This document shows, piece after piece, positions 52,134-59,672 of a stretch of 64,000 bases of DNA (position 1 is its first letter; each line of letters begins with the position of its first letter). Under the pieces are notes generated by a model, which worked only from the letters and a program-made list of their open reading frames with translations, had not been told where the DNA came from and did not search any database. The translations under genes were made by a program, and so were the position numbers. The stretch covers positions 5,470 to 69,469 of the forward strand of contig DDVI01000038.1 in NCBI GenBank assembly GCA_002345205.1, written 5' to 3'. This DNA comes from Bdellovibrionaceae bacterium UBA2316. Its GTDB lineage: Bacteria > Bdellovibrionota > Bdellovibrionia > Bdellovibrionales > Bdellovibrionaceae.

Positions 52134-52616
52134 ATGAAGGCAACCCAACTCAAAGTTCAAAAATGGTTAAATGCCCCCGAAGGATATACGATAGACGTAA
52201 ATGCGAACAAAGTTAAAGTCATTCATGCGTTCCAGATGCTATGCCCTGGTTGCGTTTATCACGGAATTCCGCAAACAGTTGAGCTTTATAATAAACTGCA
52301 AGGACCAGATATCGAAGTCGTCGGTCTTCATACTGTTTTTGAAAATCACCACGCTATGGGTGAAGAATCTCTAAAAGTTTTCATCAAAGAATGGCGCTTG
52401 CCGTTTCCAGTAGGAATTGATCAACACGCAAACGGTCAAAGCCTACCCGAAACAATGAACGACTACCAATTGCAAGGAACGCCTACCACCATCGTGATTG
52501 ATCAAAGTGGTGAAGTGCTAGTAAAATATTTCGGCGCACTCGACACTCAGAAGTTGATCGATTTTATTCTGGAAGTATCCACGAAAAATCCGATAGCAGA
52601 AACGCGAAAGTACTAG
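52134..52616 (+). CDS. Redoxin/TlpA-like thioredoxin-fold protein
   Basis: About 160 residues, no signal peptide. V-K-V-I-H-A-F-Q-M-L-C-P-G-C-V-Y-H-G holds the CxxC redox site (C-P-G-C), followed by V-V-G-L-H-T-V-F-E, P-F-P-V-G-I-D and Q-G-T-P-T-T-I-V-I-D-Q-S-G (cis-Pro loop). A cytoplasmic thiol reductase or peroxidase-like role is likely. ATG 52134 follows AAAGGAG; the GTG at 52116 overlaps it. Confidence 0.85.
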   Translation: MKATQLKVQKWLNAPEGYTIDVNANKVKVIHAFQMLCPGCVYHGIPQTVELYNKLQGPDIEVVGLHTVFENHHAMGEESLKVFIKEWRLPFPVGIDQHANGQSLPETMNDYQLQGTPTTIVIDQSGEVLVKYFGALDTQKLIDFILEVSTKNPIAETRKY

Positions 52617-52725
52617 CTAAGCTCTGCCAGCAACCCAGTTTAAAGCCTCTTCCGATTTCAGGAACGCCCACGTTCAAAATGAGCTTTAACGTCCACTTGA
52701 TGACGATGTGGTTAACGCTAGACAT
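52617..52725 (-). pseudogene. Degenerate remnant of a small gene
   Basis: Behind an AGGAG site an ATG (52725) starts M-S-S-V-N-H. After a shift of frame the sequence reads V-D-V-K-A-H-F-E-R-G-R, and after another shift A-F-L-K-S-E-E-A-L-N-W-V-A-G-R-A then TAG at 52617. The last two pieces together resemble the end of SpoIIAA/STAS-like small proteins (F-x-x-x-x-E-A-x-x-W-V). No single frame is intact, so it looks like a decayed gene. Weak call. Confidence 0.3.
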
Positions 52726-52745
52726 AGTTTCTCCTGTTGGGAGAT

Positions 52746-53396
52746 CTAATTATTAAGCTGCCCAGTCTGCAAAAAAAGAAAATAGTCGCGGTCTTTATAT
52801 TTGCGCATAAAAAAATACGAGGTGTTTTTATCTTTAAATTTTTTACTGACTTCGTGAATCGAAAGCGGAACTAAACACCCTAAAGTTAGTCGTTTTTCGT
52901 CGATACAGTTTTGAGTCGGCTCCGGTACATTAAAAAACGGAATTAACGTAATGTGAAAATGATTCGTATTTTCCATAGAATTTAAAATCAGCGGAATTTT
53001 CTGTGCGCCTGATAGTTCATTAGCTTCTGTTTCTGAGGTCAAGATCCAACAGGGCTGTGCACATTTAGCAATGGCGTCAGCTGATAAATTCCCATCGTCA
53101 GCTAATAGGGTCACAGTTTTTTGAAATTGCTCTTCGAATTTTGTTTTTAAATCGCTGATTATAGGCTCTGCCATTTCTAAACCCGTTGAACGACCGATCA
53201 CTAGGTAATTAGACATTTGAAAATCTGGAAATAACCGATTCAGCAAAGATTTAGCAATATTGCTGTATCTAGCGCCTTGGGGCGATGGCGCAATTATAGG
53301 GGCCGAGCGAATGCTGATACCTTCACGAGTTAACTTGATCAACACGGCCGAAGCCAATACACAGGAAATAGCTAACAAAACGAAAAAAGTTTTCAC
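52746..53396 (-). CDS. Membrane-anchored or secreted protein, unknown function
   Basis: A 216-residue protein with an N-terminal hydrophobic helix (F-F-V-L-L-A-I-S-C-V-L-A-S-A-V) acting as signal or anchor. The mature part has Y-S-N-I-A-K-S-L-L-N-R-L-F-P-D-F, a K-C-A-Q-P-C-W-I-L pair of Cys and another pair in N-C-I-D-E-K-R-L-T-L-G-C. Four Cys suggest two disulfides in the periplasm. No family recognised. Divergent from the DUF6172 gene. Confidence 0.6.
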   Translation of the reverse strand: MKTFFVLLAISCVLASAVLIKLTREGISIRSAPIIAPSPQGARYSNIAKSLLNRLFPDFQMSNYLVIGRSTGLEMAEPIISDLKTKFEEQFQKTVTLLADDGNLSADAIAKCAQPCWILTSETEANELSGAQKIPLILNSMENTNHFHITLIPFFNVPEPTQNCIDEKRLTLGCLVPLSIHEVSKKFKDKNTSYFFMRKYKDRDYFLFLQTGQLNN

Positions 53397-53480
53397 GGTT
53401 TGAAGCTACACTCTTAGGTTTTCAGAGTCCAAATATAATGCTGTAGGCAGATAGAATAATTTCGAGTATAGTTCGGTCTT

Positions 53481-53774
53481 ATGAAAAAAAACTTCAGTTT
53501 AACGTCCACAAAGCACAAACCTGACCGCCAAGTAGAATTAGTAAAGCACGAGATCAATAAATATGTGGCTCGCGAGCGTCGTAAAGCTCGTCCTGAAGGG
53601 GTCGACTATTGGGATTTTGATTGTAAATGCGGCGCAACCGCTGAAACCGCAACGACTTTGCATTTAGAAGAAATCAGTAATCGAATTGATGCCGTAGTAG
53701 CTGGTAAGTCGGACTCTGTTTATATCGAGATCATGGCTAAACCAGGCGTGCGCAAGAAAAAGTCCCTAGAGTAG
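53481..53774 (+). CDS. DUF6172 family protein
   Basis: A 97-residue protein. K-K-N-F-S-L at the start, V-E-L-V-K-H-E-I-N-K-Y-V-A-R-E-R-R-K, Y-W-D-F-D-C-K-C-G and V-Y-I-E-I-M-A-K-P-G-V-R-K-K-K follow the family I know as DUF6172. Small, basic, soluble and of unknown role. It is 32 bases before the ArsR gene and may share its transcript. Confidence 0.75.
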   Translation: MKKNFSLTSTKHKPDRQVELVKHEINKYVARERRKARPEGVDYWDFDCKCGATAETATTLHLEEISNRIDAVVAGKSDSVYIEIMAKPGVRKKKSLE

Positions 53775-53806
53775 ACAAAAATACCGACTTCGAGTATGAT
53801 TATCCT

Positions 53807-54106
53807 ATGTCGACGTCGAAACCAGTTCGTTTAACAGATAAACAGTTTGAACAAATCGCAAAAGCCCTAGCGGAACCACGTCGTTATCAAATTTTAAAAA
53901 AAATTGGTTCATGTAAAAAAGAAGGCTCAATGGGCTGCCAGGCCATCCAAGAAGAGCACGATATCAGCGCCGCAACCTTATCTCATCACATTAAAGAGCT
54001 AGAAACAGCCGGTCTGGTCACCATAACCCGCGAAGGAAAAACGATGAGTATGTCGGTCCAGCGCGATGTCCTGCACGCATACTTAGAAAAACTTTCTAAG
54101 ATCTAG
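53807..54106 (+). CDS. ArsR family transcriptional regulator
   Basis: A 99-residue winged-helix protein: A-K-A-L-A-E-P-R-R-Y-Q-I-L-K-K-I, then the recognition helix I-S-A-A-T-L-S-H-H-I-K-E-L-E-T-A-G-L-V and wing T-R-E-G-K-T-M-S. Two Cys (C-K-K-E-G-S-M-G-C near 38-45) in the loop before the HTH could be a redox or metal switch. It precedes the nitroreductase gene, whose promoter carries large inverted repeats, so it probably represses that gene. Confidence 0.9.
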   Translation: MSTSKPVRLTDKQFEQIAKALAEPRRYQILKKIGSCKKEGSMGCQAIQEEHDISAATLSHHIKELETAGLVTITREGKTMSMSVQRDVLHAYLEKLSKI

Positions 54107-54153
54107 CCCCCTAGCCCTCAGAACGCCTAAATTCGTTATTAACTCGTCTTCCT

Positions 54154-54232
54154 CATCATTTCGATACTTATCTAAACGTCATATTGACAACGAACATTTA
54201 AGTTAGATAATTAGACAATCATCGAAATGATG
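54154..54232 (+). promoter_or_regulatory. Nitroreductase promoter bracketed by nested inverted repeats
   Basis: CATCATTTCGAT (54154-54165) pairs with ATCGAAATGATG (54221-54232), perfect over 12 bases. Inside, TTATCTAA (54168-54175) pairs with TTAGATAA (54203-54210). A sigma70-like promoter lies within: TTGACA (54184-54189), 16 bases, GATAAT (54206-54211), the -10 overlapping the inner right arm. This fits repressor binding, possibly with looping, by the upstream ArsR protein. Confidence 0.65.
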
Positions 54233-54245
54233 CAGGAGAAATAAA

Positions 54246-54878
54246 ATGTCTACAATTGACTTACTTAAGTGGCGATACGCAACCAAGAAAATGAGCGGAG
54301 AAAAAGTTCCCCAATCCGTCGTGGATCGGATTATCAATGCCGCGATTTTAGCTCCGACTTCAAGTGGACTTCAGCCATTTGAAATTATCGTGGTCACCAA
54401 TCAGGAACTAAAAGATAAAATTCGCGCCATAGCGTGGAATCAGTCGGTGGTTAGCGGCTGCTCACATTTACTTGTTTTCGCAGCTTGGGACACCTACACT
54501 CCTGAACGTATCAACTATATGTTTGACCTAGTGAATGAAAAACGCGGGTACGTAAACGAAGGGTTCGAAGCCTACCGCAAGCAATTACTATCAATATACC
54601 CTCCTCGCGAAGCGGAGGTTAATTTTCAGCATGCCGCCCGCCAAGCGTACATTGCATTTTCGATGGCTATGATACAAGCCGCCGAAGACAAGGTAGATTG
54701 CACACCGATGGAAGGCTTTGATCCAAACGCACTTGATGAAATTCTTGGACTTCGTGCCTTAGGACTACGAAGCGCTGTGATTCTGCCGCTTGGCTACCGC
54801 GCAAAAGAAGGCGATTGGTTAGCAGGCCAAGTTAAGGTCCGCCGTCCTATCGATAGAATGGTTCGCGAGTACAAGTAA
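54246..54878 (+). CDS. NAD(P)H-dependent nitroreductase (NfsB-like)
   Basis: A 210-residue flavoprotein: L-L-K-W-R-Y-A-T-K-K-M at the start, A-A-I-L-A-P-T-S-S-G-L-Q-P-F-E-I in the FMN site, A-R-Q-A-Y-I-A-F-S-M-A-M-I-Q-A-A, and V-I-L-P-L-G-Y-R near the end, as in NfsB. It likely reduces quinones or nitro compounds. GGAG precedes the ATG. Preceded by its probable ArsR repressor and a repeat-bracketed promoter. Confidence 0.92.
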   Translation: MSTIDLLKWRYATKKMSGEKVPQSVVDRIINAAILAPTSSGLQPFEIIVVTNQELKDKIRAIAWNQSVVSGCSHLLVFAAWDTYTPERINYMFDLVNEKRGYVNEGFEAYRKQLLSIYPPREAEVNFQHAARQAYIAFSMAMIQAAEDKVDCTPMEGFDPNALDEILGLRALGLRSAVILPLGYRAKEGDWLAGQVKVRRPIDRMVREYK

Positions 54879-55040
54879 ACGTTCAACATTGGAAATCCCG
54901 TCGCTCTATCGGATATTTAGCCGATTGAGACACGACGACAACGGCTGTGACAAATTGTCCCGATATTTTACCGTAAAACCGATTAAAGTGAACACGAGAT
55001 TGGCCCTTAGGTTGCCCTAAAGACAATAAGCGGAGAGAAC

Positions 55041-55502
55041 ATGAAAACTACGATTAATTGGACAGACGCAATGGCCCTAGAAGGAATCGTCGGCACGCAC
55101 ACTGTGCCGATGGATGCTAAAGCTCCCATTGGAAGAGATTCAGCTGCCACCCCAAAAGAACTTGTGGCTATGGGTCTAGGTGGATGCACAGCCATGGATG
55201 TGATCGCCTTATTGAAAAAATATAAACAACCTCCCCAAAGCCTAAAAATTGATATCGATATTCAGACGTCAACGGCTGGTCACCCCGCGGTTTTTGAAAA
55301 AGCGGTGCTAACATTTTTGGTTAATGGACAGATCGATGCGGATAAATTATTAGAGGCTGTCAAACTGTCTCAAACCAAGTTTTGCGGAGTCAGCGCGATG
55401 TTATCAAAGGCATTTCCCATTGAATATAGAGTGATTCTCAACGGATCAGAAATAGGAACAGGATTAGCTAATTTTGAAACTAACAAACAGGAGTCTATAT
55501 GA
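55041..55502 (+). CDS. OsmC family protein
   Basis: A 153-residue protein of the OsmC/Ohr fold: P-K-E-L-V-A-M-G-L-G-G-C-T-A-M-D-V holds the first reactive Cys (50), and S-Q-T-K-F-C-G-V-S-A-M-L the second (113). The T-P-x-x-L-x-x-x-x-L-x-x-C-x-x-x-D signature is exact. It likely reduces organic hydroperoxides; the subgroup differs from Ohr. ATG preceded by CGGAGAG. Overlaps the next gene by four bases. Confidence 0.9.
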   Translation: MKTTINWTDAMALEGIVGTHTVPMDAKAPIGRDSAATPKELVAMGLGGCTAMDVIALLKKYKQPPQSLKIDIDIQTSTAGHPAVFEKAVLTFLVNGQIDADKLLEAVKLSQTKFCGVSAMLSKAFPIEYRVILNGSEIGTGLANFETNKQESI

Positions 55503-55696
55503 AAAAAAATGAAGGAACAGTCGATAGAGTATTAAGAGTAGCTGTTGGACTTGGCTTACTAAGCCTTGTTTTCGTAGGTCCACAAACTATGTGGGGACTA
55601 GTCGGACTCGTGCCGCTAGCTACGGGCGCTGTTGGGTTTTGCCCATTGTACAAAGTGTTTGGCTTCGCCACGTGCCCGATTTCAGGTAGAAAGTAA
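55499..55696 (+). CDS. DUF2892/YgaP-like inner membrane protein
   Basis: A 65-residue protein with two membrane helices: E-G-T-V-D-R-V-L-R-V-A-V-G-L-G-L-L-S-L-V-F and L-V-G-L-V-P-L-A-T-G-A-V-G-F-C-P-L-Y. Ends in G-F-A-T-C-P. These match the transmembrane unit of YgaP (DUF2892), whose paired Cys may serve sulfur transfer. ATGA overlap with osmC implies a coupled role in sulfur or peroxide handling. Confidence 0.9.
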   Translation: MKKNEGTVDRVLRVAVGLGLLSLVFVGPQTMWGLVGLVPLATGAVGFCPLYKVFGFATCPISGRK

Positions 55697-55705
55697 TAAA
55701 TGGGG

Positions 55706-55736
55706 GACTCGGAGTTTCTAATAGTGACTCCGAGTC
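55706..55736. terminator. Long hairpin after OsmC operon
   Basis: GACTCGGAGT and ACTCCGAGTC are perfect 10-base arms around 11 bases, 10 bases past the stop and between convergent genes. There is no T run on the plus strand; on the minus strand it lies after the SDR stop. Probable bidirectional terminator. Confidence 0.5.
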
Positions 55737-55767
55737 TAAGAAAATATAGACCGCACGCTAAATAAGC

Positions 55768-56526
55768 CTAAAGCAGGTGTCCACCAGAGACTTCGATATC
55801 TTGGGCTGTCATCCAACTAAAGTCATCGGAAAGAATATTCACAATCACTTTTCCTAAATCATCAGGCGAACCCATGCGACCCAAAGCCGTTTGTTCAACT
55901 AAAGGCTTCAAAAATTCTGGATGTTTATCCATAACACCATCGCCAAAATTTGTATGAGTAGGTCCCGGAGAAACCGCATTGACACGAATACGGCGTGGTG
56001 CCAGCTCTTTGGCGGCATAGCGAGTCCAAACGGACAAAGCCGTTTTTAAGGAACCATAGACCGAGTAGCCTGGAAACGACTGACTTTTTGAAGAACTGGT
56101 CGTGTTTACGATTGAACCGCCGTCTTCCATAAGTTCAACAAGTTGCTTTGTCAGAAAAATCGGTCCTCTATAATTAGTTTTCATAATTTTATCGAAGTAG
56201 TCGTCAGACAATTCCGAAATCAAACAGGAACCGCCTACGCCACCATTGTTGATTAAATAGTCGAATTTTTTTCGTCCCCACGTTTGTTGAAGAACTTTTT
56301 TTACCTCTTCGGCGAAGTGGCCAAAACTTTCACTCTGCGAAAGATCTAACTTCAACGCCGCAGCACGTACGCCTTTATTTTCTTGTTCGATTGCTTTAAC
56401 GACTTGGTCAGCCCGATCACCGTATTTATTGTATGTTAGAATGACTCCAATTCCACGTTTACCTAGTTCTAGGGCTGTTGCTCTTCCGATTCCGTTGCTA
56501 CCACCTGTTACGATTGCGATTTTCAT
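55768..56526 (-). CDS. Short-chain dehydrogenase/reductase
   Basis: A 252-residue classical SDR: A-I-V-T-G-G-S-N-G-I-G-R-A-T binds the cofactor, N-N-G-G-V-G follows, the catalytic Ser is in N-T-T-S-S-S-K-S and Y-S-V-Y-G-S-L-K supplies Tyr-x-x-x-Lys. V-N-A-V-S-P-G-P-T-H-T and the closing D-I-E-V-S-G-G complete the fold. ATG 56526 follows AAGGAG; the longer frame to 56697 is untranslated leader. Divergent from the AraC-type gene, a common regulatory pairing. Confidence 0.93.
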   Translation of the reverse strand: MKIAIVTGGSNGIGRATALELGKRGIGVILTYNKYGDRADQVVKAIEQENKGVRAAALKLDLSQSESFGHFAEEVKKVLQQTWGRKKFDYLINNGGVGGSCLISELSDDYFDKIMKTNYRGPIFLTKQLVELMEDGGSIVNTTSSSKSQSFPGYSVYGSLKTALSVWTRYAAKELAPRRIRVNAVSPGPTHTNFGDGVMDKHPEFLKPLVEQTALGRMGSPDDLGKVIVNILSDDFSWMTAQDIEVSGGHLL

Positions 56527-56682
56527 ATTAAATCTCCTTTTCTGAATACCGTTGCAGTCATAGATTCGACGTTTTGGAAGAAAAAACCTAGATCTGACCG
56601 TCCCCCAAGAGTGCCTAAAAATTCCATTATTTGTTTTTAATTGATAAATAATAATCTTTAAATAGCCTAAAAGTGCATTTCT

Positions 56683-57501
56683 ATGCATTCTAAACAAATG
56701 AAAGACCTACTATCCGAGATCGCTCGTTTGACAAAAAATGCTCCGGTTTGGCCACAAGAAAGTGCTCTACAAAGGGTCATGATAACGAAAGGTGAAATCC
56801 CGCAACATCAGCTTGCCGCGATGTATGAGCCAATCATTGGATTTACAGTATTTGGTCGAAAGACAATTTCTTTTGGCGAGTCCACAATGCAAGCCAAGGG
56901 TCCATCCTACTATGTTATACCAACTCAGATACCGGCTACTGGCAAAGTTGATCAGGGCGAAAACGGCCAAGCCTATTTGTCGCTGGGACTAAAGATAAAT
57001 AGAGAGCTGCTTCGCAGTTTGCTTAGGGATAATTCGAGACGAATTCCTAGAAATGAAAACGCACAGGCTATTTTTGCGACTCGCGCGACCGAAGAGTTTG
57101 TTAGCGCATGGGTGCGCTTGCTTCAATTGCTAGAGGCTCCTGATGACATTCCGGCTTTGGCTTCTGTTTATGAGCGAGAGATTCTTTATCGCGTATTGAC
57201 GGGCCCTCAAGGCCAGCATCTAAAACTGGCCTCGTATGAAACTGGTCCGCAAGCTCAAATTCATCGGGCGACCCAGTGGATTCGTGAAAACTATACGCGA
57301 ACACTAGATGTGCGGCAGATTGCTGAAAAATCGGGAATGGCCTGGACAACATTTCATCGGCAGTTTAAACGAATCACCGGTTTAAGTCCCATTCAATATC
57401 AGAAAGAACTTCGACTTCTTGAAGCCAGAAAGATTTTAGTTCATCAAGCTTTGTCCGTTCGAGAAGCTGCTTTCCAAGTCGGCTATGAAAGCGCGTCCTA
57501 A
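56683..57501 (+). CDS. AraC family regulator cut short by one in-frame stop
   Basis: The frame encodes 272 residues: an AraC-type N-terminal region (A-M-Y-E-P-I-I-G-F-T-V-F-G near 46-58), then HTH one (V-R-Q-I-A-E-K-S-G-M-A-W-T-T-F-H-R-Q-F-K) and most of HTH two, ending V-G-Y-E-S-A-S before TAA at 57499. The same frame goes on F-N-R-E-Y-S-R-H-F-G-S-S-P to a stop at 57577. AraC proteins read G-Y-E-S-x-S-Q-F-x-R-x-Y/F, so a Gln codon CAA became TAA. The truncated protein loses the second recognition helix and is probably inactive unless the stop is read through. Divergent from the SDR gene. Confidence 0.8.
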   Translation: MHSKQMKDLLSEIARLTKNAPVWPQESALQRVMITKGEIPQHQLAAMYEPIIGFTVFGRKTISFGESTMQAKGPSYYVIPTQIPATGKVDQGENGQAYLSLGLKINRELLRSLLRDNSRRIPRNENAQAIFATRATEEFVSAWVRLLQLLEAPDDIPALASVYEREILYRVLTGPQGQHLKLASYETGPQAQIHRATQWIRENYTRTLDVRQIAEKSGMAWTTFHRQFKRITGLSPIQYQKELRLLEARKILVHQALSVREAAFQVGYESAS

Positions 57502-57575
57502 TTCAATCGCGAATACTCGCGCCACTTCGGCTCATCACCAGGTAAGGACGCTCTTTTAATTCGCGCGGAAAAAGA

Positions 57576-57905
57576 TTAAATATCTAAACTTCCAAAGTCG
57601 TATTCCCGCTCAACTTTGCAAATACGAACTTCGTAGCCCTTATACCAGTCAGATTTTCCTTTGCTTTGAGCCTCTCGATGTTCAACATTCATTTTCCAGT
57701 TCAAAACATCTTCGATATTTTTCCAATAGGAAACGGTAATACCCAGGCCCTTATCTTCCCTCACCGATTGAATTCCCAAAAACCCGGACTGATTACGACT
57801 AAGTTGTTCCATCCGTTCCGCTATTTGGTTGTAATCATGAGCATCCATTTTCCTAAGCGATGTGAAAATCACCGCGTAATAAGGAATTTCAAAAGATAGC
57901 TTCAC
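57576..57905 (-). CDS. Antibiotic biosynthesis monooxygenase (ABM) domain protein
   Basis: A 109-residue ferredoxin-like-fold protein: Y-Y-A-V-I-F-T-S-L-R, then A-E-R-M-E-Q-L-S-R-N-Q-S-G-F-L-G-I-Q-S-V-R-E, V-S-Y-W-K-N-I-E-D-V-L-N-W and H-R-E-A-Q-S-K-G. Pattern G-F-L-G-x-x-S and Y-W-x-x-x-E-x-x-x-x-W are typical. Small dimeric proteins of this type oxidise quinols or act in haem handling; specific role unknown. GTG 57905 follows GGGAGG. Convergent with the AraC remnant. Confidence 0.8.
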   Translation of the reverse strand: MKLSFEIPYYAVIFTSLRKMDAHDYNQIAERMEQLSRNQSGFLGIQSVREDKGLGITVSYWKNIEDVLNWKMNVEHREAQSKGKSDWYKGYEVRICKVEREYDFGSLDI

Positions 57906-58129
57906 CCACACCTCCCGCAAAAATATAAAATTGATTTTACACGCTTAGTTTTTTGGTGTCCAAGTAAACTCGGTCTCTTATTAGAAAACCTATCGTGGTG
58001 CTGACTCCAGATCTGGGTGGGGCTCGGCGGATTAAAAACGTCCCTGAAACCGATGAATCGTTGAATCCCATTGACCGGGGAATTTTGTTTTATAATCATA
58101 GTAATAAAAATTATGATTTGGGGGACAAA

Positions 58130-59656
58130 ATGTCAGTTGATCCAAGGCCTTGGGTAAAAAGTTACGAGACAGGAATTCCAACAGATATTTCCATTACTGC
58201 CTATCAATCTTTAAATGATTTACTCGAGGAATCATTTGCTGCCTTTTCAAATCGGGCCGCTTTTTACTGTATGGGCAAGTCCTTTACTTTTTCCGAAATT
58301 AAAAAATTAAGCGATCAGTTCGCGGCTCACTTGCAAACTAAAACAGATTTAAAACCGGGTGATCGCGTTGCGATTATGGCCCCCAATATTTTGCAATATC
58401 CCATTGCGCTTTTCGCGTGCCTTAAAGCAGGTTTTGTCGTGGTCAATGTTAATCCACTTTATACAGCTCGCGAACTGCAGTATCAATTAAAAGACTCTGG
58501 CGCCAAAGCGATTGTGATTTTTGAAAATGCGGCCTCGATTTTGGAAAGTGTGCTGCCAGAAACTGACATCAAGTGGATTTACACCACGGGAATTGGTGAC
58601 ATGCTAAGTTTTCCAAAATCAATGCTTGTGAATTTTGTTTTAAGAAAAGTAAAAAAAATGGTACCCGCGTATTCACTGCCGACGGCTCGCAGTTTCGTGT
58701 CGGCGTGTTTTGAAACAGATGCCCAAGTCAAACCAGCAAAAAATTTAACTCCAGAAACCACGGCCTTCCTGCAATACACAGGCGGAACGACGGGCGTTTC
58801 AAAGGGAGCTGTGCTTAGTCACGGCAATATGCTAAGCAACGTGATTCAAGCTCGAACGGGGATTGGTCAGCACACTAAAAAAGGCGATGAAATAATTATC
58901 ACAGCGATGCCTGGGGTGAACACACTGTTCAATGCCCTATTGAATAATCCTAATTTTGCAAACTTAGATTTTTCGACGTTACGACTGACCTTAGGCGGAG
59001 GCATGGCCGTGCAACGTCCAGTTGCAGAAAAGTGGAAAGCAGTCACGGGCAAGCCATTAATTGAAGCCTATGGATTAACGGAAACCAGTCCTGCCGCGTG
59101 TATGAATCCGGCGGGACTTCAAGCCTACAACGGATTTATCGGTCTACCGATTTCATCAACGTATGTTGAAATCCGAAATGACCAAAATGAAAAACTACCC
59201 GTAGGCGAAGTCGGCGAAATTTGTATCAAAGGACCACAGGTGATGAAGGGCTATTGGAATAAACCTGATGAGACCAATCTTGTAATGACCAAGGACGGAT
59301 TTTTTAAAACCGGAGACTTGGGATTTATGAACAGCGATGGCTATTTTAAAATCGTCGATCGCAAAAAAGATATGGTGCTGGTATCGGGTTTCAATGTGTA
59401 TCCCACTGAAATCGAAGAGTACATTTGCAGCCACGAAAAAGTTTTCGAAGCCGCCGCCATCGGTGTTCCCGACGAAAAATCGGGTGAGGCAGTAAAACTG
59501 GTCATTGTAAAAAAAGACCCGTCTCTGACCGAGCAAGAAGTCATTGAATTTTGTCGCAAAGGTCTGACTAGTTACAAGGTGCCAAGAGTGGTGGTTTTTG
59601 TTGATGTTATGCCTAAGACTAATGTTGGGAAGATTTTAAGACGGGCGCTGAAGTAG
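58130..59656 (+). CDS. fadD: Long-chain fatty acid-CoA ligase homologue with internal deletion
   Basis: A 508-residue protein collinear with FadD (E. coli, 561): Y-Q-S-L-N-D-L-L, V-V-N-V-N-P-L-Y-T-A-R-E-L, Q-Y-T-G-G-T-T-G-V-S-K-G-A (ATP loop), E-A-Y-G-L-T-E-T-S-P, D-R-K-K-D-M-V-L-V-S-G-F-N-V-Y-P and the closing K-x-N-V-G-K-I-L-R-R. However, after I-I-I-T-A-M-P it jumps to G-V-N-T-L-F-N-A-L-L. In FadD about 46 residues lie between, including P-L-Y-H-I-F-A-L. The junction is near 58901-58913. Activity is doubtful. ATG 58130 follows GGGGGA. Confidence 0.88.
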   Translation: MSVDPRPWVKSYETGIPTDISITAYQSLNDLLEESFAAFSNRAAFYCMGKSFTFSEIKKLSDQFAAHLQTKTDLKPGDRVAIMAPNILQYPIALFACLKAGFVVVNVNPLYTARELQYQLKDSGAKAIVIFENAASILESVLPETDIKWIYTTGIGDMLSFPKSMLVNFVLRKVKKMVPAYSLPTARSFVSACFETDAQVKPAKNLTPETTAFLQYTGGTTGVSKGAVLSHGNMLSNVIQARTGIGQHTKKGDEIIITAMPGVNTLFNALLNNPNFANLDFSTLRLTLGGGMAVQRPVAEKWKAVTGKPLIEAYGLTETSPAACMNPAGLQAYNGFIGLPISSTYVEIRNDQNEKLPVGEVGEICIKGPQVMKGYWNKPDETNLVMTKDGFFKTGDLGFMNSDGYFKIVDRKKDMVLVSGFNVYPTEIEEYICSHEKVFEAAAIGVPDEKSGEAVKLVIVKKDPSLTEQEVIEFCRKGLTSYKVPRVVVFVDVMPKTNVGKILRRALK

Positions 59657-59672
59657 GATTTCTATTTCAATG

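Noticed and set aside
54900..54990. ATCGG/CCGAT pair after the nitroreductase gene
   Set aside because: Five-base arms and no T run; too weak for a terminator call.
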